Source: Microbispora rosea
Lineage (GTDB): Bacteria > Actinomycetota > Actinomycetes > Streptosporangiales > Streptosporangiaceae
Reading direction: 5' to 3'
NCBI RefSeq assembly: GCF_900156315.1
Contig: NZ_FTNI01000050.1
Coordinates: 1-39,902 of the forward strand
DNA: 39,902 bases
A model generated the notes under the pieces. It saw only the letters and a list, made by a program, of their open reading frames with translations, was not told the origin of the DNA and did no database searches. Below are positions 21,630-29,323 of this stretch, in pieces. Within the stretch, counting starts at the first letter, position 1, and every line of letters starts with the position of its first letter. Both the position numbers and the translations under genes were made by a program.

Positions 21630-22303
21630 AATCGGCACCGAAAGCAGCACATACGACGGATTCACGCCTGTCGGCCAAGACCAACGTGTGTGACCACTGC
21701 GTGTCGGCTGAGCGGGTTCGCGCGGCGCGTGCCGCACCACTTCGGATGCTCACGGCAGCCGCGCTGAGTCCCTACGCCTGGAATGGCCTGTACACATGGG
21801 GAGACGTCGAGGAATTCAAGCACTACCTGCCCCGGCTGCTGGAGCTGCTCATCCTCGAGGAGCTTGACGGCCTGCACGCCCCTTCCTTGATGCTGCGACT
21901 CGGCGTCAGGTGGCAAACCTGGAGCAAGATCGAGCAGGAAGCTGTCATTGGCACCGTCGGCGCATGGTGGCGACAGACCCTCAGCAGTTATCCGCGTGAC
22001 GTCGACGGCATGGATTTGATTGAGATCATCGCCGATGACCTGAAGTTGGATCTGGCTCCCCACCTGGCCGAGTGGGAGTCCAACACCACCGAGGCGGCGG
22101 CCCGCCACATGGCGTGGCTCATGCACGACTTCACTGTCGCCGTCGCCCACGGCGCCGAGTGGTATGCGCTCCTGGACAGATGGATCAGGGGAACGGCACC
22201 CGCGGTGATCCTGGAGCGTGGGTTCTTCTCCGCCAGCTCGCCGGAAGTGGCCCAGGAACTCTCCGACGCACTCGAGACCCACCGCATCTGGAGCCGACAC
22301 TGA
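21626..22303 (+). CDS. hypothetical protein coupled to PadR gene
   Basis: The GTG start overlaps the padR-like stop, giving 225 residues. The N-terminus carries a CDHC pair (VCDHCVSAERVR). The body has the motif LSPYAWNGLYTWGDVEEFKH followed by YLPRLLELL, and many Trp-containing helices (WLMHDFTVAVAHGAEWYALL). I recall similar TWGDVxxFxHFLPRL proteins in many bacteria without an assigned function. There is no membrane segment. Its effector or partner role beside PadR is unknown. Confidence 0.72.
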   Translation: MKSAPKAAHTTDSRLSAKTNVCDHCVSAERVRAARAAPLRMLTAAALSPYAWNGLYTWGDVEEFKHYLPRLLELLILEELDGLHAPSLMLRLGVRWQTWSKIEQEAVIGTVGAWWRQTLSSYPRDVDGMDLIEIIADDLKLDLAPHLAEWESNTTEAAARHMAWLMHDFTVAVAHGAEWYALLDRWIRGTAPAVILERGFFSASSPEVAQELSDALETHRIWSRH

Positions 22304-22731
22304 ACCGCCATTAAGGCGCCTCCGGCGAGGGCCTCCGGCTCCGGGATGTCGCCGAGCTGGAGAGCGCGGGCCGCGAGTGGCTGAGGTAGGAGCGCGCATC
22401 CCTTCTGCCATCGACCCAGGCAGAGCCCAGCAGACCGGCTCCTCCGGCTCAAGCCCGTCCGTGACCCTTGGCGTCCAATGGCCGAGGAACGACGAGCGGC
22501 TAAGGTACACGCAAAGACGGGCTTGCCCCTCCGTCGCCGGCCCGCTGCCGCTTCGCGGTGGGTCGACGGCATACGGGATGCGCGGAAGGCCGAGGCGTGC
22601 GCGTCCGCGCAGGTCACGTGCCAGCTCTAGTTGCAGTTTTAGTTGCAGTTCCCCGCCGTTCCAGGCCGTTCCAGGAGGACCGCCGAGCGGTGTTGGTCCA
22701 GGTGGAACGCATCGGACGGTCGAGAGCCGAG
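22304..22731. other. gene-free end of the tRNA-Ser island
   Basis: No gene is supported here. It contains the tandem TAGTTGCAGTT repeats (22628-22650) and a doubled CCGTTCCAGG (about 22657-22676), then runs into the duplicated tRNA segment. This looks like the att-proximal end of an integrated element. Confidence 0.45.
22628..22650 (+). repeat. tandem TAGTTGCAGTT repeats
   Basis: TAGTTGCAGTT occurs at 22628-22638 and 22640-22650 (12-bp period), and a third copy lies at 24504-24514, beyond the duplicated tRNA end. They flank the tRNA copy on both sides and may be integrase arm sites. Confidence 0.45.
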
Positions 22732-22754
22732 CTGCTAATGCGGTTTGGGTCTTA
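22732..22754 (+). repeat. left half of duplicated tRNA-Ser segment
   Basis: Twenty-three bases from the anticodon loop (CTGCTAATGCGG onward) to TTA in the variable arm are identical to the tRNA at 19493. The match is broken by the IS at 22755 and resumes at 24406. Confidence 0.85.
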
Positions 22755-22811
22755 GAAGTCCTAACAGAATGATCGAGGAATGCGCGTGATCAGCTTTGGG
22801 TTGATCAGTGC

Positions 22812-23625
22812 GTGAGGAAGGGCGAGCAGCCGCCGTGGATCACCCCGGATGAGTTATGGGCGCGGATCGAACCGTTGTTGCCGGTCGTGCCACGCCGCAC
22901 CGATCACCCGGGCCGCAAGCGCCTGGAGGATCGGAAGGTCCTGTCGGGCATCTTGTTCGTGCTCTACACCGGCATCGCCTGGGAGTACCTGCCCCAGGAA
23001 CTGGGCTTCGGTTCGGGGATGACCTGCTGGCGCAGGTTGCGGGACTGGCATCAGGCCGGGGTGTGGCAGAAGCTGCATGAGCTGCTGCTGGCCGAGTTGC
23101 ACGCCGCGGGCAAGCTGGACTGGTCCAAGGCGGTGATCGACAGCTCCTACGTGCGGGCGCTGAAGGGCGGCCCAAAACGGGTCCGAGCCCGGTCGACCGC
23201 GGCAAGACGGGCTCCAAGCACCACATCATCGCCGACGGGAACGGCATCCCCCTCGCGCTCAGTCTGACCGGCGGCAACCGCAACGACGTCACCCGGCTCA
23301 TGCCGCTGCTCCGGGGCATTCCACCGGTCCGGGGGCGGCGTGGCCGGCCCCGCAGTCGACCCACGCTCGTGTACGCCGACCGGGGCTACGACCACGACAA
23401 GTACCGCCGGATGGTCTGGGCCAAGGGAGTGAAACGGTCATCGCCCGCCGGGGCACCCCGCACGGCTCCGGCCTCGGCGTGCATCGGTGGGTGATCGAGC
23501 AGACGATCGCGCTGCTGCACTGGTTCCGCCGCCTGCGCATCCGCTGGGAGGTCCGCGACGACATCCACGAAGCCTTCATGACCCTCGCCGCCGCCATCAT
23601 CTGCTGGCGGCGCCTCGTCCGCTGA
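22812..23625 (+). pseudogene. IS5-type transposase, programmed -1 shift plus a disabling frameshift
   Basis: The first frame (GTG 22812) encodes the N-terminal domain and first catalytic Asp (AVIDSSYVRA). At 23171-23177 the heptamer C CCA AAA sits in frame as a canonical -1 slippery site. The next frame continues GKTGSKHHIIADGNGIPLAL, YADRGYD (second Asp). Around 23434-23436 one base seems lost (GTGAAACGGTC where family sequence expects one more C). The rest, VIARRGTPHGSGLG and HRWVIEQTIALLHWFRRLRI (catalytic Glu), is therefore in the third frame, ending at 23623-23625. The element should not move by itself now. Confidence 0.88.
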
Positions 23626-23629
23626 TCCC

Positions 23630-24172
23630 TCACTCCGGGATGGGGCCCGAGAACGCCAGATAGGGATGTTCCGCATCCAGCCACTGGCGGTCCAGCCTCA
23701 CCCCTGTGGCCAGTTCGACAGCCGTCAGAAAACCTGCCTTCCAGTTCCAGCCGTCGTCCCTTCCGGTCCAGTCCTCATCCTCGACGTCCAGGAAGAACTC
23801 GCTCATTGTCGTCACTTCGGGCCACCACGCCAAGTTCGGGTGATCTTCAGGACGTCCCGGGAACAATCCGTCGATCGATAAAAGGACTTCGCCGTCGACA
23901 GCGAGGGACAGGCGGTTCACGGAGTTGACGTTCCACCAGGCGCTGTAGACCCGGGCACTGGACGCCAGCCGCCGGAGCGCTCCGCTCGGGTACCCGAGAT
24001 GGTCGAGCCCGTACAAGACGACCGCCGCACCGGCTCGGTCCACGACCGCGCACGGGCCCGGGCGGCACAAGGGAAGGTTGACGATGTGAGGATTCGCCAA
24101 TCGGGGCAGCTCATAGCTGGTTCCTCCGCCCAGCCGTGCGCCCACGTCATGCAAGGTGAGAGTCTGCGTCAT
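23630..24172 (-). CDS. DUF6461-like protein, IS cargo
   Basis: The ATG at 24172 gives 180 residues (MTQTLTLHDVGARLGGGTSY). The protein contains VLYGLDHLGYPSGALRRLAS, SAWWNVNSVNRLSLAVDGEV, LLSIDGLFPGRPEDHP and near the end AVELATGVRLDRQWLDAEHP. This layout matches DUF6461 proteins as I remember them. It has no signal or membrane segment. It lies wholly inside the IS5-type element, 4 bp beyond the transposase stop and convergent with it. It overlaps the small upstream gene by 26 bp, so it is probably co-translated. Function unknown; an ankyrin-linked relative lies at 11730-12698. Confidence 0.68.
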   Translation of the reverse strand: MTQTLTLHDVGARLGGGTSYELPRLANPHIVNLPLCRPGPCAVVDRAGAAVVLYGLDHLGYPSGALRRLASSARVYSAWWNVNSVNRLSLAVDGEVLLSIDGLFPGRPEDHPNLAWWPEVTTMSEFFLDVEDEDWTGRDDGWNWKAGFLTAVELATGVRLDRQWLDAEHPYLAFSGPIPE

Positions 24173-24365
24173 CGGGAACCACGACCGCCCAGCACAGCGC
24201 CACATCCAACTCTGGCTCACTGACAAGCCGTTGATAGTGTGCGTACACCTCATCGGTCGAAGGCCATTGGACATTCACGCGATGGCCTCTCAGATCATGG
24301 GTGGGTGAGTGGACGATGATCTTTGCACAATCGAGGGGCCCTCGGACGTCTGCGGCGGCCAACAT
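24147..24365 (-). CDS. small hypothetical protein, IS cargo
   Basis: The 72-residue frame starts at an ATG 24 bp inside the right end of the IS and overlaps the DUF6461-like gene by 26 bp. The sequence (GPLDCAKIIVHSPTHDLRGH; VYAHYQRLVSEPELDVALCW) looks like a small mixed alpha/beta domain with plausible codon use. No family is recognised and there is no clear ribosome site. It may be the remnant of a longer gene cut by the IS end. Confidence 0.45.
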   Translation of the reverse strand: MLAAADVRGPLDCAKIIVHSPTHDLRGHRVNVQWPSTDEVYAHYQRLVSEPELDVALCWAVVVPDDADSHLA

Positions 24366-24405
24366 GGATCATGCCCGCTTGGGGAACCCATTGTGTTAGG
24401 ACCTC

Positions 24406-24442
24406 TTAAGCCCATCCGGGGTTCAAATCCCCGAGCCTCCGC
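24406..24442 (+). repeat. right half of duplicated tRNA-Ser segment (att)
   Basis: From TTAAGCCCATCC to the acceptor stem AGCCTCC and GC, the sequence equals the 3' end of the tRNA at 19493-19585. With 22732-22754 it makes a repeat of nearly 60 bp from anticodon loop to 3' end, the usual extent of a tRNA att core. Confidence 0.88.
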
Positions 24443-24447
24443 AGTTC

Positions 24448-24486
24448 AAAGCCCCTCTCGCCGGTCTTCGGCTAGAGGGGCTTTTT
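24448..24486 (+). terminator. intrinsic terminator
   Basis: AAAGCCCCTCT and AGAGGGGCTTT pair around a GCCG/TCGGC-containing loop, followed by TTTTT (24482-24486). It lies directly after the tRNA 3'-end copy, as the terminator does after the intact tRNA. Confidence 0.85.
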
Positions 24487-24503
24487 GATCTCCATAGGGC
24501 CTC

Positions 24504-24514
24504 TAGTTGCAGTT
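24504..24514 (+). repeat. third TAGTTGCAGTT copy
   Basis: It is the same 11-mer as at 22628 and 22640, lying between the terminator and the integrase fragment. Confidence 0.45.
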
Positions 24515-24542
24515 GCTCTCATCCTTCGGGTTGCGGGCGCTT

Positions 24543-24767
24543 TCAGTCCTCGCCCCACAGGGCCGCCCCCATGCGCTCGCTGGCATCCTTCACCTGGGGA
24601 CTGGTGATGTGGGGGTAACGCTCTGTCGTCGTGACGCGGGCGTGGCCGAGGATCTCCTGCACGACGCGGATGTGGACGCCCTGCTCGGCGAGGAGCGTTC
24701 CCGCCGTGTGTCGCGCTGCATGGAGTCCGGCTTCCCTGACCCCGGCCTCGCGGAGGAGTGCCTTCCA
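24543..24767 (-). pseudogene. tyrosine integrase C-terminal fragment
   Basis: The minus strand encodes WKALLREAGVREAGLHAARH, TAGTLLAEQGVHIRVVQEIL, GHARVTTTERYPHITSPQVK and ends GAALWGED-stop. It contains the catalytic HxxR (HAARH), the GH pair (LGHAR) and the Tyr (ERYPHI) of a tyrosine recombinase. An in-frame TAG directly precedes the Trp codon, so only the last 74 residues remain. It lies about 100 bp outside the duplicated tRNA 3' end, in the orientation expected for an element integrated to the right of that copy. It therefore marks a second, otherwise lost element. Confidence 0.85.
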
Positions 24768-24870
24768 CTACGGAGCGGGATCGTATTGACCGGATCCCGT
24801 CCGCGTTAACGATCGTTTCGTGTCGGAAGAACCACCGGCCCGGTAATGTCGCCTCCGTTTCCGCGTACCC

Positions 24871-26307
24871 GTGGAGGATGAATTGCAAGGGTCGCAGCAG
24901 CTTCGCGCGGATGATCCCCGTCAGGTCGGTGCGTACCGGATCGTCGGTCTGCTCGGTGAGGGCGGCCAGGGCATGGTGTACCGAGGCGTGGGGGTGAACG
25001 CCGAGCTTGTCGCGGTCAAGTTGTTGCACGCGCGGTTCAGCGGGGACGCCAAGGCCCGAGCGCGGTTCGCGGCTGAGCTGGCGCACGCCGGAAAGGTCGC
25101 CGCGTTCTGTACGGCACGCGTGCTGGACGCGGACGTGGAAGGCGACAGGCCCTACATCGTCAGCGAGTTCGTGGACGGTCCGGCGCTCTCCCAGGTGATC
25201 GCGGTCGGCCAGGCGCCTCAGGGGCCCGCACTGGAGAGGTTGGCGATCGCGACGGTGACCGCGCTCGCCGCCATCCACGAGGCCGGGATCGTGCACCGCG
25301 ACTTCAAGCCCAGCAACGTCATCATGGGCGCCGATGGGCCACGCGTCATCGACTTCGGCATTGCGCGCGCCCTGGACGCGACCGGCACGTTGTCGAGTGC
25401 GATCGTCGGCACGCCCGCTTTCATGGCACCCGAGCAGATCGAGGGGGGCGAGGTCGGCCCGGCCGCAGACGTCTTCGCCTGGGCGTGCACCATCGCCTAC
25501 GCCGCCAACGGCGTCACGCCGTTCGGGCAGGACTCGATCCCCGCAGTGATGCACCGCATCCTGACCGGCGACCCCGACCTCGGCCGGCTTGTGGGAGCGC
25601 TGCACGGCATCGTGACCGAATGCCTCGCCAAGGACCCTGCCCGGCGCCCCAGCGCACGCGCGATCCTGCTCCGCCTGCTCGGCGGGACGCAGTCCTCGTC
25701 GACACCGGAGACGTTGCTCATCGCGGGTGCGCGGGCCTCGGCATCAGGCACCCTGCTTTCCGCTGAGCCCACCCGGCCGGTCGGGGAGCCGCCTACCCGG
25801 CAGGTTGCGCGACCGGCGGCGCCAGGCGGCGAGCGGGCCGGCGCGGGCCGCCGGGCGACGGCATACGCGGTCGCGGCCGCGGCCCTCTTCCTGGGTGCCT
25901 CGACGTTCCTTCCCTGGGGAAGGGTCGGCAAGCTGCTCGGGTCGATCACCCTGCCCATCGACAATGCCGACGTCGCCGGTCTCGCGACACAGTGGGGAGT
26001 CATCACCCTGGTCATGGCCGTGGCCGCGATGGCCGTCGCCGTCACCGACGCGCTCACCCGGCGTCTGTCCGCCGCCTGGGCGGTCGTGCCCGGCGGCGTC
26101 GCGGCCGCGTCGATGGCCGTGTTCTGGATCCGCCAGGACGACCTGCACTCCAAGCATCCCAGCGCGGGGATGTTGACGGCCGATGATCTGCGCGAACTCG
26201 GAACGAGCTTCCACGTCTCCATCTCCTACGGCTGGTACACGGCGATCGCGCTGGCCACGGTCCTCGTGGTGCTGTCGCTGGTCTCCCTGCTGGTCCGCCG
26301 ATCCTGA
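24871..26307 (+). CDS. membrane Ser/Thr protein kinase (PknB-like)
   Basis: This 478-residue protein begins at a GTG (VEDELQGSQQLRADDP); no better start is seen. The kinase domain spans about residues 20-270: GLLGEGGQGMVYRG loop, VAVKLL with Lys50, IVHRDFKPSNVIM catalytic loop, VIDFGIA, and GTPAFMAPEQ. A Pro/Ala linker is followed by three to four membrane helices (AYAVAAAALFLGASTFL; WGVITLVMAVAAMAVAV; YTAIALATVLVVLSLVSLL). An outside-facing loop (RQDDLHSKHPSAGM) may sense something. There are no PASTA repeats. It phosphorylates unknown proteins at the inner membrane face. It begins about 100 bp after the integrase remnant. Confidence 0.9.
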   Translation: MEDELQGSQQLRADDPRQVGAYRIVGLLGEGGQGMVYRGVGVNAELVAVKLLHARFSGDAKARARFAAELAHAGKVAAFCTARVLDADVEGDRPYIVSEFVDGPALSQVIAVGQAPQGPALERLAIATVTALAAIHEAGIVHRDFKPSNVIMGADGPRVIDFGIARALDATGTLSSAIVGTPAFMAPEQIEGGEVGPAADVFAWACTIAYAANGVTPFGQDSIPAVMHRILTGDPDLGRLVGALHGIVTECLAKDPARRPSARAILLRLLGGTQSSSTPETLLIAGARASASGTLLSAEPTRPVGEPPTRQVARPAAPGGERAGAGRRATAYAVAAAALFLGASTFLPWGRVGKLLGSITLPIDNADVAGLATQWGVITLVMAVAAMAVAVTDALTRRLSAAWAVVPGGVAAASMAVFWIRQDDLHSKHPSAGMLTADDLRELGTSFHVSISYGWYTAIALATVLVVLSLVSLLVRRS

Positions 26308-26311
26308 CGAC

Positions 26312-26683
26312 TCAGCCGTGGGCGGCCTCGGTGACGGCCTCCCACTCCTCCCGTACGGTGACATCACCCTCGATCTCTCCAGTCATGATCTTGTCTCTCG
26401 TGGCACCGACCATCGAGGCGAGGCCGGCCTCACGGCTGATGACCAAGCTGACAACTCGGAGGGTCATGAAGGTGGCGTAGCGGCGGGTGCCGTCAGGAAG
26501 CGTGATGGTCGCCGGAATCGAGATCTGGTAGGTAGCGCCCGAGCGCGCCGTGCTGAGTCCGGAACGCCGAGCTACCTGCGGACGCAGATCCGCGCACCGA
26601 TCAGGTTTCCGCGCCGCGCCCGTCTGTATGTGTGAGATCGACTCACGGAAGGCTGGCACGATGCGGAAACTGATCTTCGGCAT
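26312..26683 (-). pseudogene. possible gene remnant, unrecognised
   Basis: The last about 85 residues of this frame (ATYQISIPATITLPDGTRRY; ATFMTLRVVSLVISREAGLA; KIMTGEIEGDVTVREEWEAV) show coding-like composition and end just 4 bp from the kinase stop. The first 40 residues overlap the start region of the reductase gene and look non-coding. No internal start has a ribosome site. I read it as the tail of a decayed gene. Confidence 0.35.
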
Positions 26684-27245
26684 GAACGTGACCCTGGACG
26701 GCTACATCGCCGCGATCGGTGACGACATCGGCTGGAGCGGAGGGGACGGACCGGACTCATCGCCGAGCGCCGAGCTGTTCCAGTGGTGGTCCGACCAGGA
26801 GCGGGCGAGCGAGATGTCGCTGTACGGGCGCAAGCTGTGGGAAACGATGAGCTCCTACTGGCCGACCGGCGACCAGCAGCCCAACGCTACCTTGGCGGAG
26901 ATCGAGTTCGCGCGGAACTGGCGGGACACGCCGAAGGTGGTGTTCTCATCGACGATCGACAAGGTCGCCTGGAACACCCGCCTGGTCACCGGCGACGCGG
27001 TCGCCGAGATCACCCGACTCAAGGCCGAAGACGGCGGCCCGATGGGCATCGGCGGCGCGACGCTCGCCGGGGCGGCTATGCGGGCCGGGCTGATCGACGA
27101 GTACGCGCTGGTCACCGTGCCGGTCCTGGTGGGTGGCGGCACGCCGTTCTTCACCGCGCTGGACAGCTGGGTGAACCTGAACCTGGTCGAGACGCGAACA
27201 TTTCCCGGCGGCGTGGTGATGACCCGATACGAGACGAGGCGATGA
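26661..27245 (+). CDS. dihydrofolate reductase family (RibD C-terminal-like) protein
   Basis: The ATG at 26661 follows GGAAGG at good spacing, giving 194 residues. MRKLIFGMNVTLDGYIA is the typical beginning of RibD_C-type reductases. LYGRKLWETMSSYWPT, TPKVVFSSTIDKVAWNTRLV, GGPMGIGGATLAGAAMRAGL and VPVLVGGGTPFF follow in the usual order and form the NADPH-binding fold. It probably reduces a small heterocyclic compound; the substrate is unknown. It is monocistronic and convergent with the sigma factor gene. Confidence 0.92.
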   Translation: MRKLIFGMNVTLDGYIAAIGDDIGWSGGDGPDSSPSAELFQWWSDQERASEMSLYGRKLWETMSSYWPTGDQQPNATLAEIEFARNWRDTPKVVFSSTIDKVAWNTRLVTGDAVAEITRLKAEDGGPMGIGGATLAGAAMRAGLIDEYALVTVPVLVGGGTPFFTALDSWVNLNLVETRTFPGGVVMTRYETRR

Positions 27246-27349
27246 GCACGGGCAGATGCCGGCCTCGTGAGGCAAGACCTGAATCCTTCTGACGTGCTCA
27301 CCGTGACCCTCGGCGATGAGGGAGCCTCTCCCTTCTTCGGACACGAAGA

Positions 27350-27376
27350 CGCCCCGCCGGCAACGTCGGCGGGGCG
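27350..27376. terminator. GC hairpin between convergent genes
   Basis: CGCCCCGCCG and CGGCGGGGCG form perfect 10-bp arms around a 7-nt loop, between the reductase and sigma genes. There is no T-run, as is common for actinobacterial terminators. Confidence 0.6.
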
Positions 27377-27468
27377 GGGGTGGTCAGCTGGTCGGGGTGC
27401 TCATTCTGCGGGGACTTCGGTGACGCCGGGACGTGCGCTGGACTTGTCGACGATGGGAGCTTGCCTGA

Positions 27469-28476
27469 TCACAGCGTCGCGGGCAGGGTCAGCCATGGTT
27501 TGTCGGCGGCGTCGAATCCGGTGAGTTCGGCGATCTTGCCGTCGACGATGTGCAGGACCGCGATGGTGAACAAACGGTATTCCAGGTCGTCGGGGGTGCG
27601 GAGGTACAGCGCGGCGGCAGGCATGCGGTTGACCGTCGTGGCGGTGCAGCGCCAGTCCTCGTAGCCGCGCTGGAAGAGCCCACCGGAGACCCAGCCGTCC
27701 ACCGCGTCCTTGGCCGTAACGGTCACGGTGCCCGGGTCGGGCAGCATCGTGAAGCGCAGGTCGTCGCGCAGCAGGGCCATCAGCCCGTCGAGGTCGTTGC
27801 GCTCATGGGCGTCCATATACGACTTCACCACCCCGCGCTCGTCATCCGACAGCTCATGCGTGGCAGGGCTCCGCCAGTCGATGCGGCGGTCGGGCAGCTG
27901 CTCGCGCATCGTCACGCGCGCCCGCTGCAGTGCGCTGGTCACCGAAGCGACGGTCAGCTCGAGGGCGTTGGCGGCCTTCGACGCCGGCCAGCCGAGGACG
28001 TCGCGCAAGATGAACACCGCCCGCTGCCGCGGCGGCAGGTGCTGGACGGCGACGACGAACGCCAGCTCGATCGTCTCCCGCGCCACCACCGATTCCTGCG
28101 GGTCCTCCGGGAGCATCCGGTCCGGGTAGGGCTGCAGGTAGTGCACTTCCGAGCCCGCGCCCGGCAGCTCGGCAGGCACGGGTATGCGGTTGTTGCGCTT
28201 GTCGAGGAAGTCGAGGCAGGCGTTCGTCGCAATTCGGTACAGCCAGGTCCGCAGCGCAGCGTGGCCCTTGAACGACTCCCGCTTGTTCCACACCCGCAGG
28301 AACGTCTCCTGCGTCATTTCCTGGGCGTCGTCGTAGTTCGCGAGCATCCGGTAGCAGTGCACCTGCAGCTCACGCCGGTAGCGCTCCGTGATGAGCGCGA
28401 ACTGTGCCGCGTCATCCGAGTGGGCCGCCGCGATGAACGCGGCCTCGTCGTCGCCTAGCAGTCTGGCGTCGGTCAT
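27469..28476 (-). CDS. ECF sigma factor with C-terminal SnoaL-like domain
   Basis: I chose the ATG at 28476 (MTDARLLGDDEAAF), preceded by GGAAGGA, giving 335 residues; a TTG at 28485 is possible. Region 2 is ITERYRRELQVHCYRMLANY with DDAQEMTQETFLRVWNKRES; region 4 is LPPRQRAVFILRDVLGWPAS with NALELTVASVTSALQRARVT. From about residue 205 a SnoaL/NTF2-like domain follows (VVKSYMDAHERNDLDGLMAL ... WVSGGLFQRGYEDWRC). This is the SigG/ECF41-56-like architecture, where the tail modulates sigma activity without a separate anti-sigma factor. No partner gene is adjacent. Confidence 0.92.
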   Translation of the reverse strand: MTDARLLGDDEAAFIAAAHSDDAAQFALITERYRRELQVHCYRMLANYDDAQEMTQETFLRVWNKRESFKGHAALRTWLYRIATNACLDFLDKRNNRIPVPAELPGAGSEVHYLQPYPDRMLPEDPQESVVARETIELAFVVAVQHLPPRQRAVFILRDVLGWPASKAANALELTVASVTSALQRARVTMREQLPDRRIDWRSPATHELSDDERGVVKSYMDAHERNDLDGLMALLRDDLRFTMLPDPGTVTVTAKDAVDGWVSGGLFQRGYEDWRCTATTVNRMPAAALYLRTPDDLEYRLFTIAVLHIVDGKIAELTGFDAADKPWLTLPATL

Positions 28477-28751
28477 GGTCGTCAATCCTTCCGCGGGTGG
28501 CGAGGGGTTGCCAGAACTGACGATGTGGCGGAGCGTTTCTGAGCGGTGAAGCCGCTGACACCGGGGAAAGGTCGTCCTGGTTGGGGCTGCCTCGCGCGCC
28601 AGGAGGCCCGTCGGTCGGCAGGACCGGCAGCGCGTACCCGGTCGGGGGGACGGTCGTCTGTCTCGACGTCGGCGACTGGCGGAAGCCGATCTTCAATTGA
28701 CGTCAGCCAGTAGGCTGACCGCGGTTGCCGACGACGGTGAAGGAGCCACTG

Positions 28752-29216
28752 ATGACCACCGATCCAACGCTGGCCCGGATCGGCCAGGGGGTGGAACTGC
28801 ATCACCACCAAGGTCAGCGCGAAGCCGCTCGCGACCTGTTCGCGCAGATCTGGGACGACATCGGCGGCGAGCAGGGCGATCCGCTGCATGTTTGCGTTCT
28901 TGCCCACTCGATGGCCGATGTGCAAGACGACGTGAGTCAGGAGCTGATGTGGGATCTGCGAGCGCTTGCGGCCGCTGATCGGGTCACCGAGGAGGGGATG
29001 GCGCACGCTGGGGTGCCGCTTCCGGTGGCGGGCCTGTATCCGTCGTTGCACCTGAACTTGAGTGAGTGCTACCGCAAGCTCGGCGATCTCGACCGCGCCC
29101 GTGAACACCTTCGGCAGGCCCGAGCCGGGATCGGTGCGCTAGGCGACGACGAGTATGGGCAGCTCATCAAGGGCGGCCTGGAGCGGCTGGCCGAGCAGTT
29201 GGGTGAAACCGTCTGA
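28752..29216 (+). CDS. TPR-like hypothetical protein
   Basis: The ATG follows AAGGAGCC, giving 154 residues. It looks all-helical, with tetratricopeptide-like units (GVELHHHQGQREAARDLFAQ; HLNLSECYRKLGDLDRAREH, LRQARAGIGALG). It resembles actinobacterial tetratricopeptide-only proteins that I know only as hypothetical. It is probably a cytoplasmic scaffold. It is divergent from the sigma gene, with 275 bp between starts, so it could belong to that sigma factor's regulon; this is not demonstrated. Confidence 0.78.
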   Translation: MTTDPTLARIGQGVELHHHQGQREAARDLFAQIWDDIGGEQGDPLHVCVLAHSMADVQDDVSQELMWDLRALAAADRVTEEGMAHAGVPLPVAGLYPSLHLNLSECYRKLGDLDRAREHLRQARAGIGALGDDEYGQLIKGGLERLAEQLGETV

Positions 29217-29323
29217 CATCCGCGCAGGCAACAGCCGGCGCCCCGTAACGGTGATCTATATACCGGTCGTTCCGGGTACGTCCCTCGCGGCCACGTAGAT
29301 CTCGGTCCACGAAAGGGGCGGAT

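Larger units (their letters stand above)
22755..24405. mobile_element. IS5-family element with passenger genes
   Basis: The ends GAAGTCCTAACAGAATG (22755-22771) and the complement of 24389-24405 (GAGGTCCTAACACAATG) match at 15 of 17 positions. A 3-bp TTA duplication flanks the element (22752-22754, 24406-24408), and removing element plus one TTA restores the tRNA-Ser sequence. At 1651 bp it is long for IS5 relatives because about 780 bp after the transposase hold two minus-strand genes. The TNA target and the frameshifted transposase suggest the IS427/IS1031 group. Confidence 0.85.

Noticed and set aside
27246..27468. Short plus-strand frame after the reductase gene
   Set aside because: No coding bias; it crosses the GC hairpin at 27350-27376.
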